Part shown: one piece after another, positions 26,598-34,212 of the stretch
Layout: each line of letters begins with the position of its first letter
Numbering within the stretch: the stretch's first letter is position 1
Assembly: GCA_040768665.1 (NCBI GenBank)
Contig: JAXGMN010000038.1
Coordinates: 1 to 64,000, forward strand
DNA: 64,000 bases
Source: JABWBD01 sp040768665
Lineage (GTDB): Bacteria; Planctomycetota; Planctomycetia; Pirellulales; Thermoguttaceae
Reading direction: 5' to 3'
Position numbers and translations under genes: made by a program
The notes under the pieces: model-generated
What the model saw: only the letters and a program-made list of their open reading frames with translations
Database searches by the model: none
Told to the model about the DNA's origin: nothing

Positions 26598-26737
26598 AAT
26601 CACCTTTTTGCGACGAGGAGCCCGGCTGCTGTCACCACACCAAGTGGTGGCTTGCACCGCAGGAATCCCCCGGACAGAAGCCGGGCGGTTGAGTTCTCGG
26701 CCCCCCGGCGCCAAGCCAATTCAGGACGGCACTCTCG

Positions 26738-28426
26738 ATGACCAAACACATCTTCGTGACGGGTGGGGTAGTAAGCTCCCTCGGGAAAGGCCTCACCAGC
26801 GCTTCGATTGGCATGCTTCTTGAGCACCGGGGGCTCCGGGTCCGCATGCAGAAGCTCGATCCCTACATCAATGTCGACCCCGGCACGATGAGCCCTTACC
26901 AGCACGGCGAAGTGTACGTCCTCGATGATGGCAGCGAGACCGACCTCGACCTCGGCCACTACGAGCGGTTTACCAACAGCCCTCTGACTCGCCACAGCAA
27001 CTACACCACCGGGCAGATCTACCAGTCGGTGATCAACAAGGAACGGCGAGGCGAGTTTCTGGGCCAGACGGTCCAGGTGATTCCGCACATCACCAATGAG
27101 ATCAAGGCCGCTGTGGCCAAGATCGCCGGAGACGATGTCGACGTGGTCATCACCGAGATCGGCGGCACCGTCGGCGACATCGAAAGTCAGCCGTTTCTCG
27201 AGGCTATTCGCCAGTTCTCCCTCGACGTCGGCAAGGAAAACTGCCTTTATATTCACCTGACACTCGTCCCCTATCTCAAGGCAGCCGCGGAACTGAAAAC
27301 CAAGCCGACGCAGCACTCCGTCGGCCTCCTCCGCCAGATCGGTATTCAGCCGGATATCCTGATCTGCCGGACCGAACGGTCGCTCAGCCGCGACGAACGC
27401 GCGAAGATCGCCCTGTTCTGCAACGTGCCGGTCGAGGCGGTGATCGAGGAAAAGGACAAGGACTTCTCGATCTACGAGGTCCCGCTGAGTCTGGTCGAGC
27501 ACGGGCTGGACGATCTGATCGTGCGGAAACTCGGTCTCAAGGCGGGCGCGCTCGAACTGGACGACTGGCGAAACTTTGTGCATTGCCTTCGCAATCCCCA
27601 GCACGAAATCACCATCGCGGTGGTTGGCAAGTACTCGGAGCATCGTGACGCCTACAAGTCGATCTACGAGTCGCTCGACCACGCCGGGATCTCCAACTGC
27701 GCCCAGATCCGCATCCAGCGGATCCACAGCGAGGCCGTGGAGCGCGAAGGTCCGGAACGGCTTTTGACCGGCGTGGATGGCATCCTTGTCCCCGGCGGCT
27801 TCGGCGAACGCGGCATCGAAGGCAAGGTTGACACGATCCGTTTCGCCCGGCAACGCGGTATCCCTTTCTTTGGAATCTGCCTGGGCATGCAGTGCGCTGT
27901 GGTCGAGTTTGCCCGCAACGTACTTGGCCTCGAAGGTGCCAATTCCACCGAGTTCGACAAGAACAACCCGCACCCGGTCATCTGCCTGCTGGATGAGCAG
28001 AAGACCATTACGGATAAAGGCGGCACCATGCGGCTGGGCGCACAGCCGGCGTTGCTGACAGCCGGCAGCCGGGCCGCGCAATGTTATGGGACCTCAGAAA
28101 TCTCCGAGCGGCACCGCCACCGCTACGAATTCAATAACGCCTATCGAGAACGATTCGCCAACGGCGGCATGACGTTTGCCGGAACGAGCCCGGAGGGAGG
28201 GCTCATCGAGATCGTGGAAATCCCGGATCATCCCTGGTTCGTAGCGGTTCAGTTCCATCCGGAGTTCAAGTCTCAACCGACGCGGCCCCACCCTCTGTTT
28301 GGCGCATTCATCGCCGCCGCCGTAAATCACCGCAACGCTACCTCGGGCCGGTCGGCCAGGCCCGAGGGCACGGCAGAGCCCGGGACGGAACGCCTGTTCC
28401 CGGAGGCTGCAAGTCAGAATCAGTAG
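26738..28426 (+). CDS. pyrG: CTP synthase
   Basis: A protein of 562 residues. The synthetase half begins with KHIFVTGGVVSSLGKGLTSA and contains YINVDPGTMSPYQHGEVYV and GGTVGDIESQPFLEA. The glutamine amidotransferase half carries ILVPGGFGERGIEG, the nucleophile Cys in FFGICLGMQCAV, and the His/Glu pair in AVQFHPEFKS. It converts UTP to CTP. A C-terminal extension of about 30 residues (Gly/Pro/Glu rich) goes beyond the usual end. It lies between kdsB and the DUF1844 gene, all on the plus strand. Confidence 0.97.
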   Translation: MTKHIFVTGGVVSSLGKGLTSASIGMLLEHRGLRVRMQKLDPYINVDPGTMSPYQHGEVYVLDDGSETDLDLGHYERFTNSPLTRHSNYTTGQIYQSVINKERRGEFLGQTVQVIPHITNEIKAAVAKIAGDDVDVVITEIGGTVGDIESQPFLEAIRQFSLDVGKENCLYIHLTLVPYLKAAAELKTKPTQHSVGLLRQIGIQPDILICRTERSLSRDERAKIALFCNVPVEAVIEEKDKDFSIYEVPLSLVEHGLDDLIVRKLGLKAGALELDDWRNFVHCLRNPQHEITIAVVGKYSEHRDAYKSIYESLDHAGISNCAQIRIQRIHSEAVEREGPERLLTGVDGILVPGGFGERGIEGKVDTIRFARQRGIPFFGICLGMQCAVVEFARNVLGLEGANSTEFDKNNPHPVICLLDEQKTITDKGGTMRLGAQPALLTAGSRAAQCYGTSEISERHRHRYEFNNAYRERFANGGMTFAGTSPEGGLIEIVEIPDHPWFVAVQFHPEFKSQPTRPHPLFGAFIAAAVNHRNATSGRSARPEGTAEPGTERLFPEAASQNQ

Positions 28427-28457
28427 GTCCGGCCGGCAGTTACAAGGAAGCCCTGAC

Positions 28458-28862
28458 ATGAGCACCCCAAGCGACCCCCGGGAAGAAAAGATCATTGTTG
28501 ACGAGGACTGGAAAAGTCGGGTCCAGAGAGAAAAGGAAGAGTTGCGGCAGAAACAGGCCCCCCAGGACTCGGGTCAGCCTTCATCGGGTCCGGCAGATGC
28601 AGGTCCTCTTCCGCCCCCCACGCTGAGTCTGCTGATTACGACACTCGGTCTGCAGGCTACGGCAGCTCTCGGCTTGGCCCCGAATCCACTCTCGGGGAAA
28701 GTGGAGACCGACCTCGCGCAGGCCAAGCACTTGATTGACATGCTGCAGATGCTTCAGGAGAAGACCAAGGGCAACCGTACCGAGGAAGAGTCGGCCATCC
28801 TGGACGAACTGCTGCACCAACTCCGCATGGGCTATGTTGCCCGCGTGCAGCATCCCGCGTAA
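28458..28862 (+). CDS. DUF1844 family protein
   Basis: A protein of 134 residues. The first 55 are charged and proline rich; the rest is the DUF1844 helical region (LSLLITTLGLQATAALGL, ETDLAQAKHLIDMLQML, KTKGNRTEEESAILDELLHQL). The family is small, cytosolic, of unknown function, common in planctomycetes and deltaproteobacteria. AAGGA precedes the ATG. It is 31 bp after pyrG and probably co-transcribed. Confidence 0.85.
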   Translation: MSTPSDPREEKIIVDEDWKSRVQREKEELRQKQAPQDSGQPSSGPADAGPLPPPTLSLLITTLGLQATAALGLAPNPLSGKVETDLAQAKHLIDMLQMLQEKTKGNRTEEESAILDELLHQLRMGYVARVQHPA

Positions 28863-28930
28863 GCAAAGCAACTCCGCACCGTTGGAATCGTTTCTCGAGT
28901 GGCGTCAAAGCGGCGCCGATAGAATAAAAT

Positions 28931-28952
28931 GAACAGGCGCACCTGTTTTCTT
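28931..28952. terminator. Bidirectional-looking terminator hairpin after the pyrG-DUF1844 genes
   Basis: AACAGG (28932-28937) pairs with CCTGTT (28942-28947) around CGCA, followed on the plus strand by TTCTTG and, read on the minus strand, by ATTTTATTCT. It lies 70 bp past the DUF1844 stop. The stem is short, so confidence is moderate. Confidence 0.5.
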
Positions 28953-28982
28953 GAAAAACGCGTGACTGTTCATGGGGCGGTC

Positions 28983-29058
28983 GGGGACTGCTCCATTTTT
29001 CGGCCGGTTGACGTCCTTCATCGCCAAAGACATTGGCCGAAAACATGGACCCATCCCC
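28983..29058. repeat. Imperfect hairpin element (23-bp arms)
   Basis: GGGGACTGCTCCATTTTTCG (from 28983) pairs with CGAAAACATGGACCCATCCCC (ending 29058) with a few mismatches. It belongs to the GGGGACTG-ended family seen in other intergenic regions here. No gene is seen between 28863 and 29349. Confidence 0.7.
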
Positions 29059-29242
29059 CTGTCTTTCGCCCCGTGAGCGGTTATGAAAGACGCCATTGCC
29101 CGGTCCGGAAAGAGGTGGCCAATCCCTGGCCAACAGTCCTTCCGTGGTAACTTGCATCCCTACCGGGTGACACGATCCGGGGGTTCAACGCGGACTCCTC
29201 CGGACCGGGCATGGCGATGTCGGCTATGACGAAAGTTGATCG

Positions 29243-29332
29243 TATCCGGAAAACGGGGACTGGCTCCCGGATGTTTTGTGTTGGGTACGGAAACCGTACA
29301 AAATATAGGGTGCCTGTCCCCGTTTCCGGATA
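29243..29332. repeat. 90-bp hairpin element with long matching arms
   Basis: TATCCGGAAAACGGGGACTG (from 29243) pairs with CCTGTCCCCGTTTCCGGATA (to 29332), a nearly continuous 22-bp arm; an inner GTACGG/CCGTAC stem lies in the middle. It is the clearest member of the family and lies just downstream of the MraZ-like gene's stop. Confidence 0.8.
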
Positions 29333-29349
29333 GCATTTCCGGACAGCAC

Positions 29350-29835
29350 CTACGACGAAAGCTGATCGAAAAGCCGACGGAACTTCGGAATCCTTCTCTC
29401 GAGGTACTTGATCCAGGCTGGCGGATTCCAGATCTCCACGCAAACTGCGGCTCCCACTACCAGCACTTCCCCGCCCGCCTCCACTCCCAAAAACTCGCGA
29501 AATCCCTCTGGGATCAACAGCCGCCCTCGCCCGGCCAATTGGACCGGCCGATGACGCGTGGAGAGCAATCGTCCTAAAAGCTGGACCTGGCTGAGTTTGC
29601 CTTCGAGTTTGCCGGCCCGAATTTTCTGGCGAATCAACTCCACTCCCTGGTCGAGTTTCTCCTGCCACACCCCGGCAGACCACAAGCTCAGACATCCGGG
29701 CCGTTCTTTGGCCAGAATGCAGTCGGTGGAATCGGTCGTAAGCAGATCGCCCAGCTCGCTGGGAATCGACAGCCGATATCGCTCGTCGAGAGTCCGCTGG
29801 AACTCGCCGAGGATGAACGCTTGGGACTCTGGCAT
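29350..29835 (-). CDS. MraZ-like transcriptional regulator (AbrB fold)
   Basis: A protein of 161 residues with two MraZ/SpoVT-AbrB half-domains: FILGEFQRTLDERYRLSIP in the first, LLSTRHRPVQLAGRGRLLIP followed by FREFLGVEAGGEVLVVGAAV and CVEIWNPPAW in the second. MraZ is a DNA-binding repressor of the division/cell wall cluster. ATG 29835 gives the usual N-terminus; the frame is open upstream to 30018 without similarity. Normally mraZ heads mraW-ftsL-ftsI; here no division gene is adjacent, only uvrC 306 bp upstream on the same strand. It may be a paralogue with another target. Confidence 0.8.
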   Translation of the reverse strand: MPESQAFILGEFQRTLDERYRLSIPSELGDLLTTDSTDCILAKERPGCLSLWSAGVWQEKLDQGVELIRQKIRAGKLEGKLSQVQLLGRLLSTRHRPVQLAGRGRLLIPEGFREFLGVEAGGEVLVVGAAVCVEIWNPPAWIKYLERRIPKFRRLFDQLSS

Positions 29836-29988
29836 CGATGGGCATGAGGGATCGGGGCTTCCCAGAACGCGGGTCCGTCCTCGAACGTCTTCTTCGGTTC
29901 CGTCACAGTGGAATGGGCTGATTTCCCACAGCGTTTGCCGTTTACAGCCAACTTTTGGGCAGTCATTCCACGCATCGAGTTTACCTAA

Positions 29989-30004
29989 TGCAAACCGTTT
30001 TGCA
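29989..30004. promoter_or_regulatory. 16-bp palindrome upstream of the MraZ-like gene
   Basis: TGCAAACCGTTTTGCA has perfectly matching 6-base arms (TGCAAA/TTTGCA). On the minus strand TTGCAA is followed 16 bases later by TAAACT, a possible promoter aimed at the MraZ-like gene, so the palindrome would overlap its -35 box. The 306-bp gap around it (29836-30141) shows nothing else. Confidence 0.4.
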
Positions 30005-30141
30005 AGCACCCCGTACACACTTTTTCCGAAATTCTGACGCGGGGGACTGGACTAAGTGACGCGGCTGTGCGGCCTGCGCAATCCCGCTGAAATAGGTAGA
30101 TGCGAGCCGTCGCCTGACCAATCCGACCGCCCCCTGCCGCC

Positions 30142-31488
30142 CTACTCACCCGCCGCGCCCATCTCGCCAAGCGTCGACTTGCGCCGCAAGATATGGTGAT
30201 AATGCTGCGCGAACCGATGGGCCTCGTCGCGCACATACTGCAGCAGTCGCAGTGCGTAGCAGTGGCGACTCAACCGCAAGGGATCGTCAGCACCCATCAC
30301 GAAGACCTCCTCTTCCCGTTTGGCGAGCGAGATCACCATCGGCGGATCGATCTGGAGCGTGGAGAACGCGTCCAGCGCCGCGGAGAGTTGCCCCTTGCCG
30401 CCGTCGATCAGGAGAATGTCCGGGAAGACCTGTCCTTCATCCTTCAGCCGCTGAAACCTTCTCGCCACCACCTCATAGATGCTCGAGAAGTCGTCGACCC
30501 CTTCGACGCTGCGAATGCGAAACCGCTTGTAGCCTGGCTTGAACGGCATCCCGTCAATAAATTGCACCAGGCTCGCGACCGTCTCCGTGCCGGCGAGATG
30601 GGCGATGTCGACGCCTTCGATCGTCCGCGGCCTATCGGGCAGATGGAGCACCTTCTGAAGCCCTGCCAGGCCCCGTCGCGGATCGATCGGAAAGACCTCC
30701 GGCTGGACGTGCTTGTCGAGCTCGCCCCGCTGGTCGAGCGTTTCCAGGAGTTGAATCTCGTCACGGAGTCGTGCCGCTTCTTCAAAACGCAGTTCTTTGG
30801 AGGCGGCGGCCATTTCCTCGCGCATCTCCGCGAGGAGTGATTGCTTATGCCCTTCGAGAAACTTCTGGAGTCGCCGGATATCTTTGCGGTACTGCTCCTT
30901 GGAGATCCTCAGCGCGCACGGGGCCGTGCACTGATGGATCGAAGCCAGCAGGCAGGGCCGGAACCACCGCCATCGCTCGTCTTCCTCCCGGATGTCGAGC
31001 GAACACGTGCGAAACTTGAAGATCTTCTGCAACACCTGCAATGCCCCGCGAAGCCCCCGCACGTTGGCGAACGGGCCGTAGAGCTTCGTGCCACGCGACT
31101 TCGGCTCGCGCGTGATCTCCACGCGGGGAAACTCCTCACGCGTGTGAATCTCCAGGTAAGGGAACGTCTTGTCGTCCTTGAGATCCTGGTTGAACTTCGG
31201 CTGGATGTCCTTCACCAGTCGGGCTTCGATCAACAGGGCGTCGACTTCGCTCTCGGCTTCGAGGTAGTCGATATCGCGGATCTCCTGAACGAGCCTTGCC
31301 GTCCGGGAATCTTCCGCGGCAGCCTTGAGAAAATAGCTGCCCGCACGGTTCCGCAGATCCTTCGCCTTTCCGACATAGATCACCCGCCCCGCCTGGTCCT
31401 TCATCAGGTAGACCCCCGGACTATGCGGAAAGGAGCGTACCTTCTCGGCTGCAGCAGAATTGTCGTCGGGCAGGGCGGATTCGGACAT
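30142..31488 (-). CDS. uvrC: UvrC-type excinuclease subunit lacking the C-terminal HhH domain
   Basis: A protein of 448 residues. The N-terminal GIY-YIG nuclease is SPGVYLMKDQAGRVIYVGKA; a Cys-rich part (FRTCSLDI, FRPCLLASIHQCTAPC) and a UVR segment (ELRFEEAARLRDEIQLLE) follow; then the RNase H-like nuclease (TIEGVDIAHLAGTE, ILLIDGGKGQLSAAL, YVRDEAHRFAQHYHHILRRK). Standard UvrC (about 600 residues) continues into a helix-hairpin-helix DNA-binding domain; this one stops at STLGEMGAAGE. It should act with UvrAB in nucleotide excision repair. ATG 31488 fits the domain start; the frame is open further upstream to 31740 without homology. Confidence 0.88.
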   Translation of the reverse strand: MSESALPDDNSAAAEKVRSFPHSPGVYLMKDQAGRVIYVGKAKDLRNRAGSYFLKAAAEDSRTARLVQEIRDIDYLEAESEVDALLIEARLVKDIQPKFNQDLKDDKTFPYLEIHTREEFPRVEITREPKSRGTKLYGPFANVRGLRGALQVLQKIFKFRTCSLDIREEDERWRWFRPCLLASIHQCTAPCALRISKEQYRKDIRRLQKFLEGHKQSLLAEMREEMAAASKELRFEEAARLRDEIQLLETLDQRGELDKHVQPEVFPIDPRRGLAGLQKVLHLPDRPRTIEGVDIAHLAGTETVASLVQFIDGMPFKPGYKRFRIRSVEGVDDFSSIYEVVARRFQRLKDEGQVFPDILLIDGGKGQLSAALDAFSTLQIDPPMVISLAKREEEVFVMGADDPLRLSRHCYALRLLQYVRDEAHRFAQHYHHILRRKSTLGEMGAAGE

Positions 31489-31818
31489 ACTGGATTCGGC
31501 GCACACTTTCCCTCGGTCGCGGCGTTGCTCTGGCAGTGCAACGTTCTGGGGAACTCCCTCTATTATACGTGTCTTGATTTCACACCGGCGCGTTATTGCG
31601 GGCCGCCGGCGTCCCCGCCAAAATGGCGGCAAATGCGGGTGGCGGAAGTCAAAGACGAAGCGGTCATCGCGTGCTTGACCCAATTTGCGGCCGAGGCCAA
31701 GCGCGGGCTTGGTATCATGCCTTGGAGGGGCTCCGAGCACGTGCTCTGAAGAGAACCGGGTTGAAAAGGACCAGGGCGTGATGTTTCAAGGAAATCTTCC
31801 CCGGCGTTGCCGTCCGTG
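31489..31818. other. Intergenic region upstream of uvrC
   Basis: About 330 bp between the start of uvrC and the end of rbsK, both minus strand. No gene-like frame consistent with its neighbours, no clear hairpin. The uvrC promoter must lie here but is not recognisable. Confidence 0.4.
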
Positions 31819-32763
31819 CTATCCCCGGCCCTGTTCGCGTCGGAGATACTCGCAGGCAGCTTCCATGGTCGGCAGCGACGGCTGCGCGCCGAGTTGCGTG
31901 GTCGAGATGGCCCCAACGAGCCCGGCGAACTGGGCGGCGGCGAGCAATTCGTCGCCGCGGGCCAGAGCCACCGCCAACGCGCCGGTGAAGGCATCACCGG
32001 CCGCCGTGCTATCGACCGACGTCACCGTCTTCGGCGGAATCAGCTCGCCGTCGCCGGGCTGCCGGACGACCAGCGCACCGCGCGATCCCATTGTCACGAT
32101 CACGTGCTTCGCGCCGGCGGCCAGCAGCCGATCGGCCGCCCGTTGGGCCGATTTTCGATCGATCACAGGGACGCCGGTGAGCCGCTCGGCCTCGCTCTCG
32201 TTCGGCTTCAAGTACGTGGCGTGCTTGAGCAACTCGTCGGGCAAAGGGCCCGCAGGAGCCGGGGCGGGGTCGAGAATCACGGGCACGCCCGCCTCCGACG
32301 CGATCTGGACGGCGCGGGCGACTGTCGCCAACGGCACTTCAAGCTGCACCACGAGGATCTCGGCCGTACGGATCGCGTCGGCCGCGCACTCGATGTCGGC
32401 CGGCGACAGGGCATGGTTCGCTCCGGAAGCCACGGAAATCAGATTCTCACCGCCGCCATCGACCAGAATCAGTGCCACGCCGGTGGGGTTCTCCGGATCG
32501 CGAAGGATGTATTCGGTCGAAATGCCCTCACGGCGATAACCGGCGATGGCCTCGTCGCCAAACATGTCCTCGCCCACCTTGGCAACGAAGGTAACCTGCG
32601 CACCGAGCCTCGCTGCGGCGACGGCCTGGTTGGCGCCTTTTCCGCCAGGCGCCATCACGAAATGGCCGCCGACGACCGTCTCGCCGACGGCGGGAATGCG
32701 ATCCGACTTGACGACCATGTCGGTATTCGAACTGCCGACAACGACAACATGCGATGGTTTCAT
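31819..32763 (-). CDS. rbsK: Ribokinase (PfkB family)
   Basis: A protein of 314 residues. The PfkB fold begins VVVVGSSNTDMVVKSDRIP, followed by the substrate signature APGGKGANQAVAAARLGA, IVQLE-type central strand (LVVQLEVPLATVARA), the conserved YLKPNESEAERLTG, and the anion-hole/catalytic motif DSTAAGDAFTGAL (Asp as base). It should phosphorylate ribose, or a related sugar or nucleoside, at the 5-hydroxyl. GAGGGGCGAG precedes ATG 32763. Read last in the order regulator, permease, kinase, with 220 bp of octamer repeats between it and the permease. Substrate identity is inferred from family only. Confidence 0.9.
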   Translation of the reverse strand: MKPSHVVVVGSSNTDMVVKSDRIPAVGETVVGGHFVMAPGGKGANQAVAAARLGAQVTFVAKVGEDMFGDEAIAGYRREGISTEYILRDPENPTGVALILVDGGGENLISVASGANHALSPADIECAADAIRTAEILVVQLEVPLATVARAVQIASEAGVPVILDPAPAPAGPLPDELLKHATYLKPNESEAERLTGVPVIDRKSAQRAADRLLAAGAKHVIVTMGSRGALVVRQPGDGELIPPKTVTSVDSTAAGDAFTGALAVALARGDELLAAAQFAGLVGAISTTQLGAQPSLPTMEAACEYLRREQGRG

Positions 32764-32853
32764 TAAGACTCGCCCCTCGGTTTCGGTGACTATACGACCC
32801 GCCCTGTAATCAGGGGATCGATGGGATGGATTAGCGGATTGATGGATTAACGC

Positions 32854-32957
32854 CCACTCATCCACTCATCCACTCATCCATTTATCCACTCATCCATTTA
32901 TCCACTCATCCATTTATCCACTCATCCATTTATCCATTTATCCATTTATCCATTTAT
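32854..32957. repeat. Octanucleotide tandem repeat, 13 units
   Basis: Thirteen consecutive 8-bp units of two types, CCACTCAT and CCATTTAT, occupy 104 bp. Order: three CCACTCAT, then mostly alternating, ending with four CCATTTAT. It lies between the permease stop (32984) and the rbsK start (32763), where copy-number change would alter the spacing within the presumed operon. Confidence 0.9.
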
Positions 32958-32983
32958 CTCCGCCCCACTCCTCTGCTTGGCGG

Positions 32984-34030
32984 CTACAGCCGCGCGACGA
33001 TCACCAGCCCGAGACCGGCGACGTAGGCCAGGAACATCAGGGCAAGCAGCAGACCGGTTCCCTCTTTCGCCTCGCGGAACTCGCGCCAGATGAACACGCC
33101 CCAGAAGGCGGCCACCAGCGTGGCGCCTTGGCCGAGGCCGTAGGCCACCGCGCCGCCGGCGACGTTGGCCGCCACGATGTTCAGCGACATGCCGACCGCC
33201 CAGATCGCTCCACCGACAATGCCCCAGAAATGATCCTGCGGCCTGCCCCGGAAGTACTCGCCATAGCCGACCGGAGTGCCGACAAACGGCTTGACCATGA
33301 TGAGCGTGTTGAACAGAAAGTTGCTCAGGAAGATGCCGACGCAGAAGACGGCGTTGGCCGTGAAGGCGGTGAGTTTGCCGGCCTGAAGCGATCCGACCGC
33401 CAGGTTTGCGGCGTTCACGTCGGCCAGTTCGCCGCCGGAAAGTTCCACTTTGGCGAGCGAGCGGGCGACCAGGTAATAGAATAGCGACATCAAGATGCCG
33501 CAGGCCACGGATAGCACCAGCCCCTTGCCGCCGCCCCCGGTCTGCTGACTGGGCAGGCGACGGTAGGCCATGGCGTTGAGCACGATGGCCGCCGCAACCA
33601 GGCCGACGCCGAGGAACAACAGCGTCGCGTCTCCCTTCTGCTCCGCGGCGTAATTGAGGAGCACACCGAGCACCAATGCCAGCCCGATGCCCACCGGAAA
33701 CGCGACGGCCATGCCTGCGATGGCAATAGCCGCCACCAGCAGGATGTTGGCCGCGTTGAACACCACGCCTCCGGCGAAAGCCGAGAGCAGGTTGGCCGCG
33801 TCGGCCTGCTTGAGGTCTGCCAGGAAGCTCCGCCCCTGTTCGCCCATGCTTCCGGCCGTGAAGGCGAACAGCAGCGACAGCAGCAACACGCCGATGACGT
33901 AGTCCCAGTAAAACAGTTCGAACCGCCATGTCTTGCCGGCCAGCTTCTGGGTGTTCGCCCAGGAGCCCCAGCAGAGCATCGTGATCACACAGAAGACAAC
34001 GGCGACGGCGTAGCTTTCGAGCACGAACAT
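32984..34030 (-). CDS. Ten-TM sugar/ureide-type permease (GRP/RhaT/UPS-like)
   Basis: A 348-residue integral membrane protein with about ten hydrophobic helices. N-terminus ESYAVAVVFCVITMLCWGSW and ELFYWDYVIGVLLLSLLFA, then LLVAAIAIAGMAVAFPVGIG, and near the C-terminus YGLGQGATLVAAFWGVFIW followed by REFREAKEG. The pattern recalls the glucose/ribose porter, RhaT and ureide permease branch of the drug/metabolite transporters. ATG 34030 has AAAGGA 8-9 nt upstream. A promoter and a LacI-type operator candidate sit directly upstream (34089-34137). Placed between a LacI regulator and ribokinase, it is likely to import the sugar or nucleoside-like substrate of that kinase; the substrate itself cannot be read from sequence. 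Confidence 0.82.
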   Translation of the reverse strand: MFVLESYAVAVVFCVITMLCWGSWANTQKLAGKTWRFELFYWDYVIGVLLLSLLFAFTAGSMGEQGRSFLADLKQADAANLLSAFAGGVVFNAANILLVAAIAIAGMAVAFPVGIGLALVLGVLLNYAAEQKGDATLLFLGVGLVAAAIVLNAMAYRRLPSQQTGGGGKGLVLSVACGILMSLFYYLVARSLAKVELSGGELADVNAANLAVGSLQAGKLTAFTANAVFCVGIFLSNFLFNTLIMVKPFVGTPVGYGEYFRGRPQDHFWGIVGGAIWAVGMSLNIVAANVAGGAVAYGLGQGATLVAAFWGVFIWREFREAKEGTGLLLALMFLAYVAGLGLVIVARL

Positions 34031-34088
34031 CGGTGCGGTCCTTTGTTCTCGAGGCTTATCCCTTCGGCAGCATCGGGGCGACCCCAAT

Positions 34089-34137
34089 GCGAACAAACGA
34101 TTGTGCTAATTATGCTTGGCGTCCCGACGTACGTCAA
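34089..34137 (-). promoter_or_regulatory. Promoter and LacI-type operator candidate upstream of permease-rbsK
   Basis: On the minus strand TTGACG (34132-34137) and CATAAT (34109-34114) are 17 bp apart, a good sigma70-like pair. Just downstream of the -10 lies GCACAATCGTTTGTTCGC (34089-34106 as complement), a CG-centred near-palindrome (ACAAT-CG-TTTGT). It shares GCACAAxCGTT with the site at 35734-35749. A repressor bound here would cover the transcription start. Confidence 0.6.
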
Positions 34138-34212
34138 GCCCCTGCGCGGAAAACGCCAAACGCCCGGATTCTCTGCCGCCCGCGAGGACGGAATTGCCGG
34201 CCGGTCCGGCCT

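Noticed and set aside
32854..32957. Possible plasmid or phage iteron origin
   Set aside because: Octamer units are contiguous and simple, with no replication gene or AT-rich melting region nearby.
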